Shown here piece after piece: positions 1 through 5,427 of a stretch of DNA of 9,625 bases. Position 1 is the first letter of the stretch. Every line of letters begins with the position of its first letter. Position numbers and translations under genes: made by a program. The notes beneath the pieces are model-generated. The model searched no databases, was not told the DNA's origin, and worked only from the letters and a program-made list of their open reading frames with translations. Source of the stretch: JBGOTP01 sp041476545 (GTDB taxonomy: Bacteria > Acidobacteriota > Vicinamibacteria > Vicinamibacterales > CAVVIG01); the NCBI GenBank assembly GCA_041476545.1, contig JBGOTP010000191.1, positions 1 through 9,625 of the forward strand. The letters are read 5' to 3'.

Positions 1-22
1 CCGTCAGCCGTCGGATCATTCG

Positions 23-55
23 CCCCTGACCCCAGTCCCTGGCCCCAATCCCCAG
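23..55. repeat. Degenerate C4N3 heptad repeat
   Basis: Runs of C recur every 6-7 bases: CCCC at 23, 30, 43 and 50, with CCCT at 37, separated by three variable bases (TGA, AGT, TGG, AAT). The tract is non-coding in any convincing frame and lies just before the cas2-like fragment. A second heptad-like tract of different sequence is at 605-666. The periodicity is visible directly. Whether this is a dispersed intergenic repeat family of the genome is an inference. Confidence 0.5.
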
Positions 56-83
56 ATCTCGTCTCGCGCTTGACGGTTTCACA

Positions 84-233
84 ATGTATTTCAGCGACCC
101 CGATTCGGCAGACCCCATTCCCGTCACGTACGACATCTGCGAGGACGAGCGGCTCGCCAAGGTCCACAAGGTCATGCGGGGCCTCGGCGACCTCCTCCGT
201 TGTCCACGCTATGCTGATGGAATCAGCGACTGA
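84..233 (+). pseudogene. Cas2-like N-terminal fragment, probably decayed
   Basis: An ATG-initiated frame of 49 codons ending in TGA. Residues 14-36 read VTYDICEDERLAKVHKVMRGLGD, given here in two parts: VTYDICEDERLAK then VHKVMRGLGD. This matches the beta1-alpha1 part of CRISPR-associated Cas2, where a hydrophobic strand ends in YDI followed by D, an RL pair, a KV pair and a GxG(D/E) turn, normally leading into QYSVF. Here the similarity stops after GLGD. The next codons give LLRCPRYADGISD and a stop. One base into a shifted frame the DNA reads S-S-V-V-H-A, loosely like the expected Y-S-V-F-R-C, which would fit a small frame-shifting deletion. Full Cas2 is usually about 85-110 residues, so this is at most half. 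No Shine-Dalgarno is obvious, and no cas1 or CRISPR array is visible. The alternative is a chance small ORF; the Cas2 assignment rests on remembered family motifs. Confidence 0.42.
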
Positions 234-274
234 TCTTGCTATCGAACGTCGGCCGTCCTTACGAGGAAGCACGA

Positions 275-535
275 ATGCTGTGGATTCGGGTGCTCGGGTT
301 TCTGACGCGACACGCGTGGTTTGGATTTATCGGCGCGGCGCTGGCGATGCCGTTCGGTTTCTTTGTTATGCTCTATCCGCTTCCTATCTTGCACTGGGGC
401 GGGTTGCTCATGCTGCCGGCGAATTGTGTGTCCGCGTGGCTTCTGCACCGACGCCGGCCAGACTTCGCATTTCCGTTCCTCCTACCATTCATGATCGTAT
501 CGTCGGTGCTCGCCATCTTGGTACTCAGGCAGTAG
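275..535 (+). CDS. Hypothetical small three-helix membrane protein
   Basis: 86 residues if started at ATG 275, which has GAGGAAG a suitable distance upstream (263-269). The upstream in-frame ATG at 236 would add 13 residues and has no comparable ribosome site. Hydrophobic segments lie at about residues 14-34, 37-57 and 65-84. They are separated by a Pro-containing turn (LYPLP) and a basic loop (HRRRPDF), and the protein ends in LVLRQ. By the positive-inside rule the RRR loop between helices 2 and 3 should be cytoplasmic. I do not recognise a family. It stands alone: upstream is the cas2-like remnant, and the HU gene converges on it from the right. It may be a real orphan gene or a lineage-specific ORF. 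The ribosome site and continuous hydrophobic pattern favour real coding. Confidence 0.55.
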   Translation: MLWIRVLGFLTRHAWFGFIGAALAMPFGFFVMLYPLPILHWGGLLMLPANCVSAWLLHRRRPDFAFPFLLPFMIVSSVLAILVLRQ

Positions 536-604
536 CCACGATCAAGACAAGGAGCGATGCTGCATGGCCGCCGCTGGTTGCGCCGCTCACGCAAACGTGA
601 CGCA

Positions 605-666
605 ACCAGGGACCGAAGGACCAAGGACGCACCAGGAACCAAGGCCGAAGGACTAAGGACGACCAG
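605..666. repeat. Degenerate ACCAAGG heptad tandem repeat
   Basis: About eight imperfect units, mostly 7 bases: ACCAGGG, ACCGAAGG, ACCAAGG, (ACGC) ACCAGGA, ACCAAGG, CCGAAGG, ACTAAGG, ACGACCAG. It fills most of the 157-base gap (536-692) between the small membrane-protein gene and the convergent HU gene. No open frame with protein-like content uses it. It resembles degenerate short intergenic tandem arrays; function unknown. Confidence 0.6.
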
Positions 667-682
667 AGCGCGTCGGCGCGTT
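667..682. terminator. Possible hairpin between convergent genes
   Basis: AGCGCG and CGCGTT can pair as a 6-bp stem (one G-U) around a TCGG loop, 11 bases past the HU stop codon on the minus strand. There is no T-tract on either side, so it is a weak candidate for an intrinsic terminator. In a GC-rich genome such stems also arise by chance. Confidence 0.2.
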
Positions 683-692
683 GTGCGTCGGC

Positions 693-992
693 CTACTTCT
701 TGGGAAGTATGGCGTCTTTCAGCTGCTTGGCGATTCTCGCTTTCACGACGGTCTTCGCGGGAATCTTGATCGCTTCGCCGGTTGCCGGGTTACGGCCCAT
801 CCGCGCCTTGCGCTTCTGCACGACCAGCTTCACCATCCCGGGCAGGACAAACTCACCCGAACGCTTCAGCTCTTTTTCCGCCAGGTCGGTCAGGAAGTCG
901 AAGTAGTCGCGCGCTTGCGTCCGTTTCACTTCGAATCGCTCGGCGAAGCTTGAAAAGAGCTCCGACTTGCCCATTCTTCGGGCTTCAGACAT
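693..992 (-). CDS. HU-family (DNABII) DNA-binding protein
   Basis: 99 residues, close to the usual 90-100 for HU/IHF. It belongs to the dimeric architectural proteins that bend and compact nucleoid DNA. The N-terminal helices (about 7-45; KSELFSSFAERF, ARDYFDFLTDLAEKEL) form the dimer core. The segment from GEFVLPG leads into the DNA-binding arm. The family signature GRNPATGEAIKIPAK is at 67-81, including the arm-tip proline P69 that intercalates into DNA. The C-terminal helix is KARIAKQLKDAI. The stretch FVLPGMVKLVVQ replaces the GFGTF of E. coli HU; such variants are common outside the gamma-proteobacteria. The start is ATG 992 with GGGGGA six bases upstream; an alternative is Met7. It is divergent from queF and has its own strong-looking promoter (1052-1081), giving a leader of about 52 bases. 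Confidence 0.93.
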   Translation of the reverse strand: MSEARRMGKSELFSSFAERFEVKRTQARDYFDFLTDLAEKELKRSGEFVLPGMVKLVVQKRKARMGRNPATGEAIKIPAKTVVKARIAKQLKDAILPKK

Positions 993-1051
993 CTGTATCC
1001 CCCAATTCGCTCTGACGCGCGTGATCGCTGTTTTCCCAGGAAATTCGCCGT

Positions 1052-1081
1052 ATGCTAACGCCCATTTCCCACAAGTGTCAA
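1052..1081 (-). promoter_or_regulatory. Sigma70-type promoter of the HU gene
   Basis: Read on the minus strand, there is a perfect TTGACA -35 box (plus 1076-1081), 18 bases, then TAGCAT (plus 1052-1057), which matches 4 of 6 bases of TATAAT. Predicted transcription starts near 1045, about 52 bases before the HU start codon. The -10 box covers ATG 1052, the first start codon of the longest queF frame. That argues against that ATG as the true queF start. Confidence 0.55.
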
Positions 1082-1131
1082 ACGGCTGATCTCGTGGATG
1101 ACCTCGTGGAAACCTGCTTTTCGGCCCGGAA

Positions 1132-1140
1132 TGCTAGAAT
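1132..1140 (+). promoter_or_regulatory. Extended -10 element before queF
   Basis: TGCTAGAAT is a TGn-extended -10 (TAGAAT at 1135-1140, 5 of 6 to TATAAT). No good -35 lies 16-19 bases upstream, as is usual for extended -10 promoters. A start site 7 bases downstream would fall at 1147-1148, exactly at the GTG proposed for queF. This predicts a leaderless or near-leaderless message. Confidence 0.42.
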
Positions 1141-1147
1141 TTTCGTC

Positions 1148-1498
1148 GTGTCAAGCTCGACGCTCGAAACCTTTCCCAATCCGCGGCCGGACCGCGACTA
1201 CCAAATCGCCATCAGCTGCCCGGAGTTCACGTCGCTCTGCCCCAAAACCGGACTGCCCGATTTCGGAGAAATCCGCATCACGTACACCCCAGACGCGCAG
1301 TGTGTCGAGCTGAAATCGCTGAAGTACTACATGACCGAGTTCCGGAATCGCGGCATCTTCTACGAGCACGTGACGAACCAGATCCTCGATGATCTCGTCG
1401 CCGCCCTTCAGCCGAGAGGCATGACCGTCGTGGGCGATTTTTCGGTTCGCGGCGGGATCAAGACGATGGTCACGGCCACCTACACCAAGGCCGGATGA
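1148..1498 (+). CDS. queF: NADPH-dependent 7-cyano-7-deazaguanine reductase (preQ0 reductase)
   Basis: QueF reduces the nitrile of preQ0 to the aminomethyl group of preQ1 with two NADPH, the last free-base step before tRNA insertion in queuosine synthesis. It is a cytoplasmic T-fold enzyme. From GTG 1148 the protein has 116 residues, the short (B. subtilis-like) class. It opens with SSSTLETFPNP, where homologues of this class align. The segment CPEFTSLCPKTGLPDF holds the catalytic Cys31 (SLCP) and Asp38 (LPDF). The QueF motif ELKSLKYYM is at 54-62, and the conserved FYEH has His74. The frame stays open to ATG 1052 (148 residues), but those 32 residues are not family-like and that ATG sits inside the HU promoter. 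GTG 1148 lacks a Shine-Dalgarno and follows an extended -10 by 7 bases. The stop overlaps the next gene by ATGA. Confidence 0.93.
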   Translation: MSSSTLETFPNPRPDRDYQIAISCPEFTSLCPKTGLPDFGEIRITYTPDAQCVELKSLKYYMTEFRNRGIFYEHVTNQILDDLVAALQPRGMTVVGDFSVRGGIKTMVTATYTKAG

Positions 1499-1761
1499 AC
1501 CCGCTGCGCATTCCCATTGAGGGAGAACTTGATCTCCACGCATTCAGCCCCGCCGATGTGACGTCCGTCGTGGCCGAATACGTGCGGACCGCAGCGGCGG
1601 CGGGATTGCGCGAGGTGCGGATTGTTCACGGCCGCGGTCGCGGCGTGCAACGCGGCGCGGTGCAGGCGACGCTCGACCGGCATCCATGCGTCACCGAGTT
1701 CTGGGACGATCCTGCAGCCCATCTAGGCGCGACGATCGCGCGCATCACCACCGAACGGTAG
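1495..1761 (+). CDS. Small Smr-domain protein (MutS2 C-terminal-like)
   Basis: 88 residues, essentially a stand-alone Smr domain. Residues 12-15 are LDLH, the N-terminal hallmark. VRIVHGRGRGVQR at 41-53 corresponds to the family's HGkGtGxLr loop, followed by VQATLDRHPCV and a C-terminal GATIARI strand. Smr domains of MutS2, YdaL/SmrA-type and related proteins bind or nick branched DNA or cleave RNA. Which activity applies here cannot be told. The usual Gly after LDLH is Ala here, and the second loop position departs from Thr. The start ATG overlaps the queF stop (ATGA at 1495-1498), so the two are probably translationally coupled. A functional link to queuosine is not established. It ends 10 bases from the convergent DUF192 gene. 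Confidence 0.85.
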   Translation: MNPLRIPIEGELDLHAFSPADVTSVVAEYVRTAAAAGLREVRIVHGRGRGVQRGAVQATLDRHPCVTEFWDDPAAHLGATIARITTER

Positions 1762-1771
1762 CTTGCGTAGG

Positions 1772-2146
1772 CTAGGCCAGCCCCGTGGCCTCCCCTTCGG
1801 CGGACTCGGGCGCGAGATAGAGGCGGTCGCCGACGCGGAGGACCTCCAGATCCAGTTCGCCGGCCGGAAACTCGATCGTAGAACGCGAGAGCGGAGAGAT
1901 CGCCATTCGCCACGGCGGCAGCCGATGAACGACCTTCCGCACGCAGCCGCCGGAGTCGACGAAGACGACATCGATCGTGAAGCGCATGCCGATCGTATGC
2001 ACGGCATTGCACGGCGTGAGCACGAGCGCCGATCCCAACGGCAGAGAGCTGCGTCCGAGCAAGCCCCGCCGGCGCGTGGCCCTCGTGCTCGCCATCTCGA
2101 TCGTGGACGCAACCGGCTGCTCGGTCCGCGCGTTGATCAGCCGCAC
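1772..2146 (-). CDS. DUF192 family protein, last gene of the tad operon
   Basis: 124 residues from a GTG start one base after the TGA of the ATPase gene (TGAcGTG). The DUF192 core is clear: RRRGLLGRSSLP at 26-36, then PLGSALVLTPC, then a His-x3-Met motif (H50, M54) where the family has FWMKNT-like residues. VVFVDSGGCV at 60-69 corresponds to DIxFLDxxG. It ends with IEFPAGELDLEVLRVGDRL. There is no signal peptide, unlike many DUF192 members that are lipoproteins or exported. The family has a compact beta-barrel-like fold and no agreed biochemical function. Its position one base behind the AAA+ ATPase and behind tadC suggests it is expressed with the pilus machine. Whether it takes part in pilus function is inference. 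Confidence 0.85.
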   Translation of the reverse strand: MRLINARTEQPVASTIEMASTRATRRRGLLGRSSLPLGSALVLTPCNAVHTIGMRFTIDVVFVDSGGCVRKVVHRLPPWRMAISPLSRSTIEFPAGELDLEVLRVGDRLYLAPESAEGEATGLA

Positions 2147-2147
2147 G

Positions 2148-3533
2148 TCAGTGAATCTCCAGGCGCCCGTGCGCGCGCTTCTTCGGCGGAAGCGGCGGCG
2201 CGATGGGCATCGGCGGATTGTCGTCGAGGAAATACGCGCGGCACGCCGCGTCGAGGAGTTCCCGCGAAATAACCGGCTCCTGTCCCCGATACCGGCACAA
2301 CGCCATGACCTGATCGAGCAGGTCCCGGGGATGACACGACCGCAGCGGACGCTTGTTGGGATCGTAGTGACGACGCTGCAGGTAGGCCACCATCACCTGA
2401 TGGAACCGCAGATTCCGGCGGCGGCAGTTCATCTCGAAGATGCGGGTGAACTGGTCGACTGTCGGATCGCCGATCATGATCTTGTACGGGATCCGGCGCA
2501 GGAACGCTTCGTCCGCCAGGGACTTCGGATCGAGGTTCGTCGCAAACGCCGTCAGCACGTCGAAGGGCACCTGAATCTTTCGACCGGTGTGGAGCGTCAG
2601 GTAGTCCACGCGGCTTTCGAGCGGCACAATCCAGCGATTCAACAGGTCCTCGGGCCTCATGCGCTGACGCCCGAAGTCGTCGACCAGCAGCACCCCGCCG
2701 TTCGCTTTCCATTGAAGCGGCGCCTCATGGAACTTCGAAATCGGGTTGAAGTTCATGTCGAGCATCTCGAGCGTCAATTCGCCGCCGACCATGACCACTG
2801 GTCGCCGCGTGCGGACCCATCGCCTGTCACGCGGGGCAACCCTGACCACGCTGGCGCCATCGCAGACGTCATTCGGCGCTTCAAGACACTCGTGCACGAC
2901 GGGATCGAAGACGGTAATGGTCTGTCCGTCGACGTCAATCGCGTGCGGGATGTACATGTCGCCGCCGAGCGCGCGTCCCATCCCTTCCGCGATGACCGTC
3001 TTGCCGTTTCCCGGGGGGCCGTAGAGGAACACGCCCTTCCCCGCGTTCACAGCCGGTCCCAGCTGGTCGAGGACCTCGGGTGCGACGACCAGATGCGCAA
3101 ATCCCTGGCGAAGACGTTCACGGTCGATGTACCCGCGGGCGTCCGCGATCCGTTTCATCTCCTGCACGTACGTCTCGAACGGCACGGGAGCCGGGCCGAC
3201 GTACTGATTGGCATCCAGGTACTGCCGGGCGCGATCCCGCCCGAGGTCGGTCAACGAGTAGCGGTACGCGGCCGACCCGGACCCCGCGGTCCCGCGCACT
3301 TCCATCAGGCGCTCGGCGCGCATGCCCTCGATGAGCGGTTCGAAGATCGAGTACGGCAACCGAAGTCTGTCGGCCACCATCACGCCCGTGGCCTCCCCGG
3401 CATAGAGCACCTTGACGAAGAGCCGGCAAAGCTGATCAGCGCCGAGTCCGGTCTCCTCAATGGTCAGAGGCCCCCGGGGGACTGGTGCGTTCGGAATGGT
3501 GTCCAACAATGAAACTGGCTCGCTCTGCATCAT
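2148..3533 (-). CDS. AAA+ ATPase with N-terminal winged-helix-like domain, tad-linked
   Basis: 461 residues. The N-terminal part (about 25-108) looks like a winged helix: ATGVMVADRLRLP, then FEPLIEGMRAERLMEV, then a wing, then YSLTDLGRDRARQYL. A linker leads to an AAA+ domain. Walker A is GPPGNGKT at 172-179, Walker B is LLVDD at 282-286, the sensor-1-like Asn is N333 in FATNLDP, and an Arg pair sits at 346-347 (FLRRIPY). A C-terminal helical lid contains CHPRDLLDQV. The tail is Pro-rich and basic (PPMPIAPPLPPKKR). The core resembles MoxR/ClpX-like remodelling ATPases more than secretion motors: it lacks the Asp and His boxes of CpaF. It starts at ATG 3533 (ATGATG) after GGGAC, 24 bases behind tadC, and is one base ahead of the DUF192 gene. 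Its likely role is a remodelling or regulatory ATPase of the Tad system; the substrate is unknown. Confidence 0.82.
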   Translation of the reverse strand: MMQSEPVSLLDTIPNAPVPRGPLTIEETGLGADQLCRLFVKVLYAGEATGVMVADRLRLPYSIFEPLIEGMRAERLMEVRGTAGSGSAAYRYSLTDLGRDRARQYLDANQYVGPAPVPFETYVQEMKRIADARGYIDRERLRQGFAHLVVAPEVLDQLGPAVNAGKGVFLYGPPGNGKTVIAEGMGRALGGDMYIPHAIDVDGQTITVFDPVVHECLEAPNDVCDGASVVRVAPRDRRWVRTRRPVVMVGGELTLEMLDMNFNPISKFHEAPLQWKANGGVLLVDDFGRQRMRPEDLLNRWIVPLESRVDYLTLHTGRKIQVPFDVLTAFATNLDPKSLADEAFLRRIPYKIMIGDPTVDQFTRIFEMNCRRRNLRFHQVMVAYLQRRHYDPNKRPLRSCHPRDLLDQVMALCRYRGQEPVISRELLDAACRAYFLDDNPPMPIAPPLPPKKRAHGRLEIH

Positions 3534-3557
3534 GTGTCCCGTTCCACCCGTATCCGG

Positions 3558-4463
3558 CTAGTCCGTCATCGGTCCGATGACTTCAATGAACTTGATCACC
3601 GCGGGTCCGATCGTGACGACCCAGATCGCGGGGAAGATGCAGAAGACGAGCGGGAAGACCATCTTGACGCCCGTCTTGGCTGCGGCCTCTTCGGCCCGCT
3701 GACGGCGTTTGGTCCGCACCGTGTCGGAGTGCACGCGCAGCGATTGCGCCACGCTCGTGCCGAACTTGTCGGTCTGCACGAGCATCGCCACGAGCGACGA
3801 CACATCGTCCACACCGGTGCGTTCCGCCAGATGGTGAAGGGCGTCGGCGCGGCCCGTGCCGGCGCGCAGCTCGAGATTGATCAGCCGCAGCTCGCTGCAC
3901 AAATCGGGATGCGCGAAGTTGAGCTCCTCGCTGACCTTGAGAATCGCCTGGTCGAGCCCGAGGCCGGCCTCGACGCTGACGACGAGCAAGTCGAGCGCGT
4001 CGGGTAGACCGAGCCGGATGCGGTGCTGCCGCTTCTTGGCGATGCGCGCGAGCATCATGCCCGGGAGGACGTAGCCCAGCAGACACGCGACAATCGCGAC
4101 CGGCAGGTTTGCCGACATGACCAGGGGCGTCGAGAACAGCACAAACGCCCCCAGCGCAACGCCGAGGCGGATGCCGAAGAACAGCGGGAGCGCCTCGCTG
4201 CCGCGGAAACCGGCGGTCACGAGACGCTGCCGGAGTTTGCTCGTCTCGGCGGCCGACGCCCTGGGCGCCATGCCCCCCAGCCGCTTGAGCGTGCTCGCCA
4301 CGGCCTGCCCGTAGCCGGACTCCTCCACCGGCTGCCGAACCGGCGCGCCGGTCACGTCACCAAGGCGCCGCTCGAGGGTCGCCGCCGGAGCCGGCGAAAA
4401 CGCGAGCGCCGCCGCACAGACCAGCAGCGACGCGAACGCGAACGCCAGGAGCGGGAGCAACAT
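3558..4463 (-). CDS. tadC: Tad pilus inner-membrane platform protein TadC
   Basis: 301 residues from ATG 4463, which starts MLLPLLAFAF and has GAGGTG ten bases upstream, inside the end of tadB. The frame is open 17 codons further, but that part overlaps tadB and is not membrane-like. Hydrophobic helices lie at about 1-21, 96-115, 118-139 and 268-289. The type II secretion F (T2SSF/GspF) domain lies at about 153-280, with the TadC-type LPDALDLLVVSVEAGLGLDQA and the segment LAERTGVDDVSSLVAMLVQTDKFG. A basic stretch RTKRRQRAEEAAAKTGVKM precedes the last helix. Together with TadB it forms the platform on which the CpaF motor acts to extrude and retract Flp pili. The order tadB-tadC with a 7-base gap is typical. 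Confidence 0.93.
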   Translation of the reverse strand: MLLPLLAFAFASLLVCAAALAFSPAPAATLERRLGDVTGAPVRQPVEESGYGQAVASTLKRLGGMAPRASAAETSKLRQRLVTAGFRGSEALPLFFGIRLGVALGAFVLFSTPLVMSANLPVAIVACLLGYVLPGMMLARIAKKRQHRIRLGLPDALDLLVVSVEAGLGLDQAILKVSEELNFAHPDLCSELRLINLELRAGTGRADALHHLAERTGVDDVSSLVAMLVQTDKFGTSVAQSLRVHSDTVRTKRRQRAEEAAAKTGVKMVFPLVFCIFPAIWVVTIGPAVIKFIEVIGPMTD

Positions 4464-4470
4464 CGTCACA

Positions 4471-5427
4471 TCACACCTCGATCTTGATGACCTGTCGAAT
4501 CCAGATGAAGCCAATCGCCTGCATCACCATGGCGATGATGAGCATCATCTGGCCCATGTGCTCGGTGAAGAGTACGTGCATGTGCTCGGGATTCAGAAAC
4601 GTGAGTGCGACGCCGAGCGCGGCGGGCAGCGACAACAGGACGAGCGCGGTGAAGCGCCCGTGCGCCGTGTGCACCCGGACCTGCCGGCGGATCTTGAACC
4701 GCTCCCGGACGACGTGCCCGAGATTGTCGAGAACTTCCGCGAGGTTGCCTCCGGTCTCGCGCTGGATCAGCACGGCCGTCACGAAGAAGCGCACGTCCAT
4801 GATGGGCACGCGTTCGGCCAGCTGTTGCAGCGAGTCGCGCAGCGGCAGACCGAAGTTCTGCTCTTCGAACGTTTTCTTGAACTCCGGACCCACCGGCTCG
4901 TTCAGCTCGTCGCCAATCATCCCCATCGTCGTCTGAAACGCGTGGCCGGCGCGCAGGGCGCGAGCGAGCAGATCGAGCGCTTCGGGGAACTGCTCCTCGA
5001 ACCGCTTCATCCGCGACGATCGGCAACGGACCAGATACACAAACGGCAGAGCGCCGCCGATCGCCGCCGCCGGGATCGCGAGCAGCTTCTGGGGAACGAC
5101 GACGTACGTGCCCAGCCCGACAGCAACGACCAGCGCGAGCGACACCGTCATGATGGCGCCCGGCGTGGTCTTGCAGCCCGACTGGTCGATCAGGTGTTTC
5201 AGGCCGACTCCGGCGTTCGTGCCGGCGACGAGCCGATCCAGTGTCCCTTTGTCCGTCTGCCTGACCACGGACGACTCGTCGTCGATCACACCGATCGGCG
5301 TCGACATGTCGTGCAGTCGCTCGTCGAGGCGGCGTCGGGCCAGCATGCCCGGCAGGTGCATCACCGCCGCGTAGATGCCGACGACCCCTCCCGCGCCGGC
5401 GAGGAACATCAGCGCAATCAGCAGCAT
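4471..5427 (-). CDS. tadB: Tad pilus inner-membrane platform protein TadB
   Basis: 318 residues from ATG 5427, with a full GGAGGT six bases upstream. The start A is the last base of the cpaF stop (TGATG), a one-base overlap. The frame is open much further upstream, but only as an antisense-like Arg/His/Asp-rich reading inside cpaF. There is an N-terminal membrane helix at about 3-23, paired helices at about 91-110 and 114-133, and a final pair at about 258-278 and 294-312. The T2SSF domain, about 145-270, contains EQFPEALDLLARALRAGHAF and the conserved ETGGNLAEVLDNLGHVVRER. It is the partner of TadC in the platform. The amphipathic, charged segment 30-80 is probably cytoplasmic and may contact the motor. 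Confidence 0.94.
   Translation of the reverse strand: MLLIALMFLAGAGGVVGIYAAVMHLPGMLARRRLDERLHDMSTPIGVIDDESSVVRQTDKGTLDRLVAGTNAGVGLKHLIDQSGCKTTPGAIMTVSLALVVAVGLGTYVVVPQKLLAIPAAAIGGALPFVYLVRCRSSRMKRFEEQFPEALDLLARALRAGHAFQTTMGMIGDELNEPVGPEFKKTFEEQNFGLPLRDSLQQLAERVPIMDVRFFVTAVLIQRETGGNLAEVLDNLGHVVRERFKIRRQVRVHTAHGRFTALVLLSLPAALGVALTFLNPEHMHVLFTEHMGQMMLIIAMVMQAIGFIWIRQVIKIEV

Noticed and set aside
70..600. 176-codon plus-strand frame over the left border
   Set aside because: Ser/Arg/Thr-rich with no domain. It conflicts with the two better frames (84-233 and 275-535) and runs through a repeat-flanked border.
1..700. CRISPR array near the cas2-like fragment
   Set aside because: The periodic tracts have a 7-base period and no repeat-spacer architecture of 50-75 bases, so they are not a CRISPR array.
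1762..1785. GGCTaggccAGCC mini-hairpin at the convergent junction as a terminator
   Set aside because: Only a 4-bp stem with no T-tract, and partly inside the DUF192 coding end. Not distinguishable from chance in GC-rich DNA.
1977..3512. 511-codon plus-strand open frame opposite the AAA+ ATPase
   Set aside because: Antisense shadow: it has no recognisable domain, whereas the minus frame has Walker A, Walker B and sensor motifs.
4464..4514. 17-codon upstream extension of tadC
   Set aside because: It overlaps the end of tadB and is polar and basic. ATG 4463 begins a typical hydrophobic helix with a ribosome site upstream.
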